The translations under genes were made by a program, and so were the position numbers. Source: Prorocentrum cordatum (taxonomy: Eukaryota > Sar > Dinophyceae > Prorocentrales > Prorocentraceae). Taken from it: a stretch of DNA of 64,000 bases. The stretch covers positions 2,501 to 66,500 of the forward strand of contig CAUYUJ010001314.1 in NCBI GenBank assembly GCA_963575745.1, given 5' to 3'. Below the pieces are notes generated by a model. It worked only from the letters and a program-made list of their open reading frames with translations, ran no database searches and was not told the DNA's origin. Positions 1 to 10,500 of the stretch are shown here, piece by piece (position 1 is the first letter of the stretch; every line of letters starts with the position of its first letter).

Positions 1-1447
1 TTACATAACGTGACTCTCGCCTTCGCGGTTAAAAAATTTGCAAAAGGCTTTGAGGTGGGCTTTTCAAGATGTGGTTCTCGCCTGAGAGTCGCGCACATTC
101 GTCTTGAAAGTGTCGAAAGTTTCATGGGCTCGTCTGGTTGGCGACGTCCAAGGAATGATCATGCGGCACGGCTCAGGATTGTCAGGACGCAACAGTCACC
201 TTGATCCGCGGCGCTGCAGTCCCAGGAATTATGCTTTCGCAAGGTTGAATATCTTCAGACGGTTGTCTTCCAGTGAGGCACCTCCCGCATTGAGCATGCA
301 TCCTTGTAGTGACCTGCGAAGAAAAAAACTTGGAGGGAGAGTTGATTACAACATCGTTGATGCGTCTTGGGTTCACACTCGTCCTTCTCCTCCATCCCCT
401 TTCCTTCTACATGACTCTTCCACGTCGCAGCCCCATTCGTTTCGGTGGGGCATGCCGGGCTTTCCGCCTGAGATTTCCTCACACTGTACGGCCCTGACAC
501 TTGAAGTTTGCGACAGGCTCAAGGATGGAGAACAAGTGGTGTCCCGAATGAGGCTATCGCCTCCTCCTCCTCTTCCTGACACGTAGCCGAGCGCTCGAGT
601 CCCTCATCCGCCGACTTCGCGGGCGCGCCGCAGCGTGGCCCGTGCCTGAGGCACGAACTCCTGAATTTGAGCGGCGCCGAGAGTGCCGTGCAGCGAGAAG
701 GCAGCTCTAGCCAGACTGTGGATGATGAAAGCAGCAGACGGGCGATCGAGGACACGGGGACGGGCATCCTCCTCCTCTTCCTCCTCCTCCTCCTCCGCCC
801 TCTCGGCCTCTGCTTCCAGGAGCCCTGTAGGCCCCTGTCGCCGGCCAGGTTGCGCCAGCGGAGGAAGTTCGGGACGCTCTCGCCGGTGTCGGCCACCTCG
901 CCGTTGCCGCCACCCCCACCGTCGACTTGGCGGCTCGCACACGGGAGCGGCGACAGGGGCGGCCTTCTTGCAAGGGGGCCTCTTCGAAGCGCTCGGAGGC
1001 TTCTCAGAAGGCAGGAGGGCTTCTGACAAGCCCCTCCCCTGCCTCCTCCTCCTCAGAAGGCCGCCGCCTTCACCCCGCCCCCTTCTGCGCGCCGCCGGTC
1101 GCTGCCGTCGTCGAGGACTCGGGATCGAGACTTGCAGATGTTGCCCCGTGAGGGGTCGTCGAGACGCAGATTCTGGACGTCCCAGGCCCTTTTTTTTGTC
1201 CCCCCTGGCACAGCTCCTCCGAGCCCGTGGGGCGCGGGCCAACAACGCGCCCTCCGACCGTCGGCTCGAGGAGGAGCGGGAGGCAGACGGAGCACCGCGC
1301 AAGCGATCACCGGAAAAACAGGGGAAGCTCGCGGGACGTCCCTGGCCCTCTTTGGGGGGTGCGCGGCCCCTGGAGGCCGATTCGGGGACACCGGGCGCCT
1401 CTGGGAGCCTGCCGAGAAAACTCCAGAGGCCGTCCAGCGTCGTCGGG
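1..1447. other. GC-rich stretch without a recognisable gene
   Basis: Several frames stay open here on both strands, but the translations are Arg/Ser/Pro-rich, overlap each other on opposite strands and contain no domain I recognise, as expected of GC-rich DNA with few stop codons. A short CCT-rich tract lies at about 765-800. I see no RNA gene, promoter or transposon end. A weakly conserved host exon cannot be excluded from sequence alone. Confidence 0.5.
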
Positions 1448-1700
1448 CGTTTTCGGTCGTCGTCGGCGTCGGCACCGTCGTCGTCGTCGTCATTCGTCGT
1501 TCGATCGTCGTCGTCGTCGTCGTCGGTCGATCGTCGTCATCGTTCGATCGTCGTCGTCGGTCGATCGTCGTCGTCGTCATCATCGTTCGATCGTCGTCGT
1601 CCTCATTCGTCGGTCAATCATCGTCGTCGGTCCATCGTCGTCGTTGTTGTCGTCGTCGATCGTCTTCGTCGGCGTCCTTCGTCGGTCGTTCGTCGTCGAT
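1448..1700. repeat. CGT-triplet tract with GATCGT interruptions
   Basis: About 250 bp of imperfect (CGT/TCG)n with recurrent TTCGATCGTCG interruptions. All three plus frames stay open and give Ser/Val/Arg homopolymer-like translations, so the open frames are a by-product of the repeat and not a gene. A similar GTC/GCC tract is at 18110-18560. Confidence 0.85.
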
Positions 1701-2074
1701 CGCCCTGCGGGGGGCGGGAGCGGCGGGCGGGGCGGGCCAGGTGGTGCCGATCCACGGCCGCCCACGGCGACGGCACAGCTCTGAAGTTCTCGAGCGGCCG
1801 CTGGGACGCAGAGGGGCAGACGAGCACTAGGTCGGGAATGTCCCCCTACAGGCGGATTTTGGACGAAGAATGAAAAATCGCAGAAAAAGTGCAGAAGCAT
1901 CAAACATAAGCGACACATCGTCTCCAGACGTTACGTTGTTGACTATGTTTGAATTCTCCTCCTGTTGAAGGACGTGCCCGCCTTAATACTAGCACTATGC
2001 GCCGACACGGACATGCAGTACACAAATCTTAGGGCGAGTTTCTTTACTTTTGGCGATAATGGGCATTCAAGAGA

Positions 2075-2100
2075 GGGGGGGGGGGGGGGGGGGGGGGGGG
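2075..2100 (+). repeat. Run of 26 guanines
   Basis: An uninterrupted G run of 26 as given, followed by more G-rich sequence at about 2155-2205. Such a run can form G-quadruplex DNA. Its exact length is unreliable because homopolymers of this size are commonly mis-sized in sequencing and assembly. Confidence 0.85.
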
Positions 2101-2689
2101 ATCATGTAACGCCTCCCTCCCGCCGAGCGCACGGCGGCAGTGCCCAGAGCGCAATGGGGGGGAGGGGCGTTACGTTAGGGGGGGGGAGGGGGGGGGGCCG
2201 GGGGCTACAGTGCCCATGATGCCCCCAGGCAGTAATAAGACACGCTCTTACCACGGATCGGCTCCCGAGCAGCACGGCCAGGGAGCGCCCACCACGGAGC
2301 TCACGGGGCAAGGTGTCGGAGCGGTACGCGCCGCCCTTGCGGGGCCGACGCACACGTCGTCTTAGGTCGTGCGGGGATTGTGCACGAAAACTTAGAAACA
2401 TTCCAACAATACCAAGAACATGCCCACAAGTGATCAAAGAGATCGTCCCCGGACTATTTTTTGACTATTTGGGGATATCCCTGCTTGCAGAGGGACAGGC
2501 CCGACTTCAACGTAGTCGGAGGTTCGGGGGTTGGAACGGAAGCGACCCCATCCGGGAAGTCGGTTTCGGCTTCCGTTCGTTCCGGGCGTGCGGGCGAGGC
2601 GAAGCTGCGCGAATTCCATCCCTAGCAGAGGCCATATGTTGCCAAAAGGGCCGCTCCCCGAGAGCCCGGCGTGCCCCCTGGCTGTCCCC

Positions 2690-2882
2690 GCGGTTGTCAC
2701 GGCGGTTGTCCCGATGGTTGTGGTTGTCCCGGTGGTTGTCCCGATGGTTGCCCCGATGGTTGTCCCGTCCCGATGGTTGTCCCGATGGTGTCCTGATGGT
2801 TGTCCCGATGGTTGCCCCGATGGTTGTCCCGGTGATTGTCGCGATGGTTGTCCCGATGGTTGATATATAGATATATAGATAT

Positions 2883-2915
<33 letters not shown>

Positions 2916-2965
2916 GGTTGTTAGATGTTGTCCCGATGGTTACCCCGATGGTTGTCCCGGTAGCT
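2690..2965. repeat. 12-bp minisatellite with internal TAGA microsatellite
   Basis: The unit is close to CCCGATGGTTGT and is repeated from about 2690 to 2858. It is interrupted by ATATAG and TAGA tetranucleotide repeats (about 2860-2914) and then resumes to about 2960. Because the period is a multiple of three, long frames stay open on both strands, but the translations are only the repeat. Confidence 0.85.
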
Positions 2966-2975
2966 GAAAGAAAGA

Positions 2976-2982
2976 TAGCTTG

Positions 2983-3013
<31 letters not shown>

Positions 3014-3057
3014 TATATATATACATACATACATACATACATATATACATACACACA
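2976..3057. repeat. AT and TACA microsatellites beside a GC palindrome
   Basis: (AT)n followed by (ACAT)n, ending directly at the GC-rich palindrome at 3058. The same pairing of a TA-rich microsatellite with this palindrome recurs at 4155-4216 and 29180-29236. This suggests either that the palindrome inserts into TA repeats or that microsatellite and palindrome move together. Confidence 0.7.
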
Positions 3058-3590
3058 GATACTGGAACCATCGCGCGCTTCGCGCGCGCTTAGGTTCTAG
3101 CTGGTCGAGTGCTGACCGCATTGAGACAACACGGCGGTCATGAATGATGAAAACAACATTCTCTGTTTCCTCCCGCCTCTTCCTCGTTCCTCCTCCTCCG
3201 CTCTCATCGGCTGGTCGACTGGTAATATGTCGCCAAGCTTCTTGGGGACCTCTTGACCCCTCCTGGGGGTCTCCTAGGGCGAAGATCTCGGGTTCTCGGT
3301 TCACGTTCCCGATAGCGGCCGTCGGCCCATCCCGCCACCGTGCCTGGGTTGTGGGTTAGAGGCCCCTTGGAACTTCGTTTGGGATTCGCGGGGGGCTTCC
3401 CCGGGGGCCTCTTGAAGGCAATTTTGAAAGCCTCTTGGGGGCCATTTGGGGTGTTCGTTGGGCGTCTTTTTGGGCCCCTTTGGGGCCTCATGGGCCCTGG
3501 GGCCTCTAAGGACCTGTTTGGGGCCTCTGGGGCCTTCTGGAAACCTCTTGGTTGGGGCGGAAGGCTCGAATTGTCGGTTCGTGCTCCCCC
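3058..3590 (+). repeat. Dispersed repeat, copy 1 (palindrome-headed)
   Basis: Begins with a palindrome (CGCGCGC arms between GGAACC-like and GGTTCTAG sequences, 3062-3102) and continues for about 490 bp of GC-rich sequence. A second copy in the same orientation lies at 29193-29730, similar along its length including the ends of the block. I see no coding capacity or terminal inverted repeats beyond the head palindrome. It may be a non-autonomous element or a segmental duplication; family unknown. Confidence 0.7.
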
Positions 3591-4060
3591 TCGTGGGCCC
3601 CTCGTGGGGCCGTGTTGGGGCCTTCTTGGGCGATCTTGGGCGCCTCGTGGGCCGTCTTGGAACGTGCGTGGGCCGTCTTGGGGCTCTCTTGCGCCGTCGT
3701 GGCGCCCTCTTTGGGTGCATTTGGGCAATGATGAGCTGATGTTTGGGGCCTCGTGGGCTGTCTTGGACCGTCGGAAGCACGAAACAGCGAGAACACGAAA
3801 AAACTTTCAAGCACCATAGAAAAACCTACTTGTTTCGCCGCCTCCTGAGTGCCTCGTGGGAGTCCTTTTGACATCAGATCGGCCGTCTTGAAGCCCTCTT
3901 TGGCTGTCTTCAAGCCATGATGGGCCAATTTTGAAACGTTGTTGTGCGGTCTTGGGCTCTCTTGGAGCGTTCGTGGGCCATTTTGGCGCTCTCTTGGACG
4001 TCTCTCGGCCCACTTGACGTTGTTTGGCGCCCCCCGCCGGGCCCGAAACGGCCAGAAGAT
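3591..4060. repeat. Degenerate TTGGGG/CGTGGGC-rich repeat
   Basis: Low-complexity sequence of irregular units such as CGTGGGCCGTCTTGG, repeated with drift. Open frames on both strands translate into Pro/Arg/Gly-rich repetitive peptides and are not credible genes. Confidence 0.65.
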
Positions 4061-4098
4061 AAATCAGTGCGCTTTGGAGGGCCTGGGACCCCCTTTAC

Positions 4099-4158
4099 CC
4101 ATTATTATTATTAGTAGTATTATTATTATTAGTATTATTATTCTTATTATTATTACTA
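4099..4158. repeat. ATT trinucleotide microsatellite
   Basis: Imperfect (ATT)n with occasional G and C substitutions, leading into a short TATATA tract that abuts the palindrome at 4168. Confidence 0.85.
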
Positions 4159-4167
4159 TATATATAC

Positions 4168-4216
4168 ACACATATACTAGAACCACGCGCGCGCTACGCG
4201 CGCGCTTAGGTTCTAG
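4168..4216. repeat. GC palindrome, isolated copy
   Basis: CTAGAACC and GGTTCTAG arms enclose two (CG)n blocks, forming a strong hairpin. It is the same palindrome that heads the dispersed repeats at 3058 and 29193, but here it stands without the following 490-bp body. The solo copy suggests that the palindrome itself is the mobile or recombinogenic part. Confidence 0.7.
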
Positions 4217-4980
4217 TCGAAGATGAGCCACGGGTGCCGTTGTAAGCCCCGCTGTGGCCACGACGACGATTTCCAGCGCTCTCGGGTCCATGCCAAAGAC
4301 GCAAAGAAACGTTGTCAGAACGCGGGGCGCCACGTTCCCGCGCACCTCACAATCTCGCTGCCGCTTTTGTTTGGTTCATCGAACTGCGTTTGTTTCTCCA
4401 CTTTCACTTCCGCTCTGCCCCGTCGCAACACTCAATGATTCTGCGCATCTGCTCAGTCTCCCCATGCCCGATCACGCACACATCCTGATGTTGGGGTTGG
4501 CTCGGGGCCTCGTTGCGCGCGCGTGGGAGCGCGTTGTTTTTTGTCCCTCTTCCTTGTGATCCAGGCTTCTCGTTCACAGCGGTCGTTCAGCTGTGGGATA
4601 TTTGCAAAGGGCGAGCGCAGATGCCCTGGTCATCAGCGCCCTTCTCTGCATTCAGTTGTTGCCGAGTCCACGGGAGTGGGGGAACTTCTTTGTGCTGGAC
4701 GCCAAACCTCATGCCAGCGATAATCGCACCCGTGGGAGCAGAAGGCTCGGGGTCACGGGGGATGCTCAATGATTTGCCTGGCAAGTCCCGTGTATGGGGT
4801 TGCGTGTAGCTCTGACGGGGACTCTGGTGGTACCTTCTTCGCGCTCTGGCGAAGCTTTTTCAGGAGGTGAGGGAGGGGCACGAAACCTAAAATATTGCAT
4901 GGTACAGCCACACCCCGCTCGCTCGGGCGCGTCCGCCCTGCAAGAGTGGGAGGAGCAAGAATCGCGCGACAGAAGATGGT
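4217..4980. other. No recognisable feature
   Basis: Mixed-composition sequence. Short open frames exist on both strands, but none resembles a known family and none is long enough to stand out against this base composition. No RNA gene signature was seen. Confidence 0.4.
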
Positions 4981-5009
4981 GTAAAGATGCCCTGCTCTCT
5001 CTGGCGGCC

Positions 5010-5190
5010 CTTCCGGAAAACCGGGGGGGGCCACTACCGGTTCGAACCCACCACCCCCCTCCGGAAAACTGGAAGGGGTCACTGCCGGTTCGAGCCCCCC
5101 CACAACCCCAAAAAACCAGAAGGGGGTCACTACCCGTTCGAAGCCCTCCCCCCCCTCCAGAAAACAGAGAAAACCAGGGGGGGTCACTAA
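5010..5190. repeat. About 46-50-bp repeats with GGTTCGAACCC core, 4 copies
   Basis: Four degenerate units of GAAAACCGG, GGGGTCACTACC, GGTTCGAACC and a C-run. Related units occur at 15190-15290, next to the second block of the 32-bp minisatellite. GGTTCGAACC matches the RNA polymerase III B-box consensus, but there is no A box and no stem pairing, so this is not a tRNA gene. Confidence 0.7.
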
Positions 5191-5324
5191 CCCCATGCTC
5201 ACGATAATAAACACTAGGGGATAATAAAGTTCGGGGTTCAGGGGGAGATAATCAAAGTAGCCCACCAGACCTCAGCAGAATCTCGAAGTAAGAGATGATC
5301 AAGAGGAGACCAAACCGAACACGT

Positions 5325-5672
5325 TTTGAGACATCCTTGGCGTTTAGTCTTCATTAAAATATCCTCAACAATGGCTTATCTCGCTGGAGACATCCTCGAC
5401 AAATGTCTTGTTTCGCTTGAGACATCCACCAACTATTGCTTATTTCGCTTGAGACACCGTCAAATTATTGCTTATTTCGCTTGAGACATCCTCGAAATAA
5501 TTGTGTTTTTCGCTTGAAACATCATCAAACTATTGCTGATTTCGCCTGAACATCCTGAACCTATTGCGTATTTCGCTTGAGACATCCTGAAACTATTGCT
5601 TATTTCGCTTGAGACACCGTCAAACTATTGCTTATTTCGCTTGAGACATCCTCGAAATAATTGTGTATTCTC
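5325..5672. repeat. 32-bp minisatellite (TTCGCTTGAGACATCC core), block 1
   Basis: A conserved core TTCGCTTGAGACATCC alternates with about 16 variable bases. Core CGCTTGA positions 5414, 5446, 5478 and 5511 give a period of 32-33 bp. The same family recurs at 14.5-15.0 kb, and with doubled period at 17.56-18.1 kb and 25.2-26.2 kb. Confidence 0.85.
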
Positions 5673-5749
5673 GAAGGTCTCATTGTCTGGTTCTGCTCTC
5701 TGAGCAGCCATCTGCTTGAGCAGCTCTGCTTCAGCAACTCACCTTGAGC

Positions 5750-5835
5750 AGAGAGAGATAGTGAGAGAAAGAGGAGAGAGGGAGGGAGAGAGAGAGAGAG
5801 AGAGGTGAGACTCTCTCTCTCTCTCTCTCTCTCCC
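5750..5835. repeat. GA tract followed by CT tract (inverted dinucleotide repeat)
   Basis: (GA)n is followed within about 10 bp by (CT)n, giving a simple-sequence hairpin immediately left of the foldback element at 5850. It may have formed by slippage at the insertion edge of that element. Confidence 0.75.
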
Positions 5836-5849
5836 GCCGTGCGCTCCTC

Positions 5850-6535
5850 TGAGGTTTATTATCGTCGGCCGTTGTTTTTCTTCTTCTTTTTTTTTCAAAG
5901 AAAAAAAAAATCGGCTGAGGTTTATCATCGGCAGCGGTCGATCGCAACTCCTGAGCTCTCCCGGAAGACGGCGGCACGCAAATGATACGCATTTTTTGAA
6001 AAACTTCATTTTGACAAAAAAAAAATGCGAATTCCATTGCAATCCTTTCAAAATTGCGAAATCGAGCCGTCAGGCGCTTGAATGCCACATTGCGTTCGAG
6101 ATTTATGCACGCGACGCATTTATGAGAAATTTGCGTCGCACGCGCTTTTGCCCGAATATCGAACGCAGTGTGGCATTCAGGCGCGTGCGGGTTCGAATTC
6201 GCAATTTCGAAAGGATTCCAATGGAATTCGCAACCAAATATAATATTTTTTGTCAGAATAAGGTTTTTCAAAAAATGCGCGTCATGAGAAAATTGCGTCG
6301 CACACGCTTTCGCCTAAATCTCGAACGCAGTGCGGCATTCAAGCGCCTGACGGCTCGATTTCGCAAATTCGAAAAGATTTCAATGGAATTCGCAATTAAA
6401 TAACATATACTTTTTTCAAAATGAAGCTTTTCAAAAACATGCGTATCATTTGCGTGCCGCCGTGTTCCCGGAGAGCTCAGGAGTTGCTATCGACCACTGC
6501 CGATGATAAAAAACGGCCGACGATAATAAACCTCA
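5850..6535. mobile_element. Foldback element with long inverted repeats
   Basis: The left end TGAGGTTTATTATCGTCGGC is the reverse complement of the right end at 6516-6535. The arms continue inward for roughly 130-150 bp (left 5850-5998, right about 6405-6535), with one A/T-rich insertion in the left arm. The centre contains further inverted copies of a block with GCGAATTCCATTG and GCCGTCAGGCGC, so the element folds into several nested hairpins. There is no coding frame and no clear target-site duplication. It is a foldback or MITE-like non-autonomous element of unknown superfamily. Confidence 0.75.
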
Positions 6536-6680
6536 AGAGGTTGTGCTGAGGGGTTGTGCTGCAGGGTTGTGCTGGAGGGTTGTGCTGGAGGGTTGTGCTT
6601 GAGGGTTGCGCTGGAGGGTTGTGCTGGAGGGTTGTGCTGGAGGGTTGTGCTGGAGGGTTGTGTTGGAGGGGTTGTGCTGA
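6536..6680. repeat. 14-bp minisatellite (GGTTGTGCTGGAGG)
   Basis: About ten near-perfect tandem copies directly abutting the right end of the foldback element, followed by a short GA tract and an (AT)n microsatellite at about 6706-6775. Confidence 0.85.
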
Positions 6681-6705
6681 GAGAGAGAGAGAAGGACAAA
6701 AAAAG

Positions 6706-6890
6706 AATATACATATATATATATATATAGATATATATATACATATATATATATATATTCAATAAGAAAGATATAACACATTTCGCAGATATATATATAT
6801 GTATATATAATCTTATAATAAAGAAGAAGAATAATAATAATAAGAGAAGATATATAGAAAGAAAGACAGATAGAGGAGGAGGAGGAAAGG
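6706..6890. repeat. AT microsatellite and A/G-rich sequence
   Basis: (AT)n interrupted by single G or C bases (to about 6775), a second TATATG tract near 6790-6810, then purine-rich sequence. No gene is visible. Confidence 0.7.
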
Positions 6891-7527
6891 CAAACATTCC
6901 AAGTTTCAAATCCATCCGATTTGATTTAGAAACGCTTTATGAAAATTGAGAAAGAGAGAGAGAGAGAGAGAGAAGAAGAGTAGGAAACGAGAAGGAGAGG
7001 AGGAGAGGAAAGGAGAAGACAGGAGAGGAGCAAGAGGAGAGAGATAGAGAAACAGAGAGAGAAAAAAGACAGAGAGGAAATACTGTTTTTCCATTTAAAA
7101 AATAAAAAAAATCTAAAAAACAAAAAAAAACTTTCAGATTTTCCAGGGGTAATCAACCCCAGGGATAAACAAGTTCAGGGGGGCATGGGGGGGAGAGAGA
7201 CAGAGAGATAGAAAGAGAGAGGGAGAAGAAAGAATGAAAATGAAGAGGAGAACAACAATTCAAGAGGAGAAGTAGAAGAGGAGAGGAAGAGGAACAGCAA
7301 AAATTTCAAGCTCCAAATCTATTACATTTTATTTACAAACGCTTTTCTGATTTTTTAAAAACAGCTCGTGTAGGAGCTCATGTGCCTCACATTCCGTGGA
7401 TAATCAACCCCAGGGGTAAACAAGTTCAGGGGCGCATGGGGAGAGAGAAAGATATAAAGAGAGAAATAAAGAAAACAAAGAGAGAGTTGAGGGAATACAC
7501 CAAAGAAATATTAAAAGGGAAAAGGAC
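6891..7527. repeat. Tandem array of about 250-bp units, left part
   Basis: Each unit combines a purine-rich section with the block TAATCAACCCC, GGGATAAACAAGTTCAGG and GGCATGGGG. The block occurs at 7146-7190 and 7397-7441 here and at 14107-14151 and 14356-14400 on the other side of LINE-1. Spacings of 251 and 249 bp show a tandem array that LINE-1 has split. Confidence 0.8.
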
Positions 7528-7543
7528 AAGAAGAAATGAGGAG
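7528..7543. repeat. Target-site duplication of LINE-1, left copy
   Basis: AAGAAGAAATGAGGAG, identical over 16 bp to 13950-13965. It sits exactly at the switch from purine-rich flanking sequence to the GC-rich LINE and marks the 3' end of the minus-strand element. Purine richness makes a chance match more likely than usual, but the position at both borders argues for a true duplication. Confidence 0.8.
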
Positions 7544-7573
7544 CCCAGCGTACCAGGCGGGGTTCGTCAGCAA

Positions 7574-10500
7574 CTACGCGAGCGAGCTGCCCACGCTAGA
7601 AGATTGGGGGGCGGGGAGAGGCGAGGGGCCTCCATCCGACCTGGACGAACTGAACAGAGATGAGGCGGCGGCGTCGGGACACATGAGCGACGGCGAGGCG
7701 AGCGCGGGGGAGAGAAGGAGAGGCGAGACAGCAGAGGGCAGCAGCAGGGAGGCCTCGAGGGACGGAGCGGAGGGGGAAACGCTGGGCGGAGACACGATGC
7801 TACAGTCGGGCACAAGTGGGTGGGACAGGCGGTGCTGCGACGCAGTGGGAGGAGGAGCGGGCGGGGGGCAAGCAACGGCAGGAGCAGAGCTCAGGAGCGA
7901 AGGACAGGAGGGGGGAGGGCAGAGGAAAACGGCGCCAGGGGAGGTGACGGGCAAAGCTGGAGCCTGGGTGCAGGGCACGGGGCTGCAAGAGAGCGAAGGG
8001 AGAGGCGTGGCCAGGGTGGCCGTCGGAGGGGCGACGGATGAGCACGGGGGAAAAGAAACAGCATGCCGCTCATTTTCCGAATCACACTCAGAGGGCAGCG
8101 GTGGGAGCGTCATCGGAGCCGTCGGCGACACTGACGGGGAGCGCGCCATCGGAGAGCGCGTGGAAATCGGAGAGGGGGATCGCACCGATCGTCGAGCCGC
8201 CACCAGGTTCACAGGATTTCGTCCGACACGTGGCGACTGCGAGCCCGAACACGACAACGGGACTTGCGATCTAACGCCGACGGACCAGCGTCCCGAATCA
8301 CGGCGACGTTCTTGTGGCGACGGCGAGCCCGAACACGACAACGGGACTTGCATTCTAACGCCACTGGAGAGATGCTCCTCTTCGAGGCAGTGATCACGTG
8401 GCGACGTGTAGCCCGAACACGACAACGGGTCTTGCGATCTAACGCCTGAGCCCATCTGGGGCGTCTCGAGGCATCCAGCATCTGGCGACAGTGAGCCCGA
8501 ACACGACAACGGGACTTGCGATCTAACGCCGAAGGGAGGCGACGAGGCAGGCGAGCCCGTAGACGAGAGCGTCACTGGCGGGGACGGCGACACAGAAGCA
8601 CAGGGCGAAATTGGGGCCGGCGGCGACAATGATGAGCAGGCGGCCGCCATCCGTGGAGTTCTCAACGCCGTTGGAGGAGATGGGGTCGCTCTCAGTGTTG
8701 AAGTGGAGCGCGTCAACGACGGGGGCGCGGAGGAAGGTGGGGAGGAAGTCGCCGAAGCCGAGGGAGAGCGCGTAGCTGGCGGCGTCGCTGGAAGCTGAAG
8801 TGCATCATCAGCGTCGGAGTCCGACGGGATCGTGGCGATGGCCGTGGAGACGGTGGCCGCGTCGCTGTCTGACGACGAAACGGCAGGGGTGAGCCGTGGA
8901 GACGACCCCGAGGATGAAGAAGACGAAGAGCTGCGGATGAGGTAGTCCCGTCGGCCGAGCTGGTCACGGTCGATCTCCGAGCACTTCAGCGGTGACGCAA
9001 GCTGCATCGAACGTGCACCAGCGAGAGCGCAGCTGCGGAGGAGGGGCGGGGACAGGGGCCACACGGGCGCCAGCCTCGCTTCGTTGTACATGTTGTAGGC
9101 GGCCGCCATTGCCGAGAAGGTGGCCAGCGAGGGCTCAGATAAGCCCCATCTGGACATCCACGGGAGCGGGAACGGTCTCGCGAGAGCCTGTCGAAGGGCA
9201 CGGTGCATGACGGGGCATCTCGCATAGTGCCGCAACGAGTCGAGCTTGCCGAGACAACCAAAAACGCAATGCTTCTGCCCGTCAGGAGAGATGATACGGG
9301 CCGAAGTCATCCAGCCATCGGACCAAGTGCGCAGGACTGCCATGGCCCACGAACACGGGCAGCGGGCGAGGACGCTCTTGCACACGCCCCAGTCGATGTG
9401 CGATAAGAGGCCCGCCGACCTGCCAGCGAACTTCCTCAGGCGCAGCACGAAGAGGTCAGTGATAGGCTTGTTCAACATCGCAAAGGCCCGCAGCGCTTCG
9501 TGAGCAGCCCTCTGAGGACGAGGACGGGGCCGGCCGCTCTCACGAAGTTCAGCCAGCGCAGCGACGGCAGCACGATCACCAAAGACGGCCAGAGGGCCAG
9601 GAGGAGGGGTGCCCGCGGCGGCCAGCTCCAGGTTCTCCACAAAGGCGGGGGCCAACCAGAAGGACGGGCACGGCTTGCCGGTCGCCAGCATGGACAGGGT
9701 GGCATCGTACGGGGCAGAACTCGCGTGGTTCCTCAGCTGCTGGAGAAGCCTCTCCCAGCCAGGGAACGTGCGCAGCGCAGCTCGCGTGATGGTGGCGACG
9801 GCCAGGTGCCCCCACCGCGTGCAGCGCGGGCCGCCCCACTGAGCGATCTGCGTCCAGAAGTCGAGGGCGAAAGTGCCGAGCGGGATGCGGAACACCTGCG
9901 CGAGCGTCGACAACTCAGGCTGCAGCACGGACGCTGGTGGCCAGCAGAATTGGGCAACGTAAGATATGGTCGTGACGGCCCGAGTATTGTACAGTGTAGC
10001 GGAAAGGCTGGCGGGAGCGGTTCCCCGCCCGATGGCTCGGGCCCTGAGACGCAATTTGGCGACGGGGTCAATCCACGAAGTGGACGGAACAACAGCAGGC
10101 CCCAGCCAGAGGCCCAGGTAGAGCAGCTTGGGAGCCACCTCGAACGAGCTCCACTCGGGGACCAGATGGGAGACCCAGTAGGAGACTGTGGCGGAGAGGT
10201 TGGGCGAGAACCTGTCAGACAACGGGACAATCTTGCATTTCGAGACCTTCAAGGCGAGGTTGGCCAAGTCCGAGGCCATCTTCATAACCCGATAAACATG
10301 AGCTAGGTGGCGAATGGCCAATAACGTGCCCCCAATGTCATCAGCACAGGCCCGAACCAGGCCAAGGCCAGCGGCCTCCACCCGAGACGCCAGGTCGACC
10401 AAGAAGACAGCCGTACTCAACGCATAGAGAGTGCCAGATAAGGCACAACCTTGGATGATGCCGCTCTGGATCCAGAAGATGTGCACAAGCGAGCCTAGGT

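Noticed and set aside
683-1873. 396-residue open frame
   Set aside because: Passes through GC-rich and CGT-repeat DNA, and overlapping frames on both strands are equally long. No domain recognised.
5030-5050. tRNA gene suggested by GGTTCGAACC
   Set aside because: No matching T-stem, acceptor stem or A box; it is part of a tandem repeat.
7536-8393. 285-residue open frame on the plus strand
   Set aside because: Antisense to the ORF2 tail of LINE-1. It is open because of GC-rich, biased codons on the other strand, has no recognisable domain, and crosses the LINE boundary.
8230-8532. CRISPR-like regular repeats (84-bp spacing)
   Set aside because: Units lie inside an intact reading frame with a period divisible by three, in a eukaryotic LINE. 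There are no cas genes, no leader and only partial cores.
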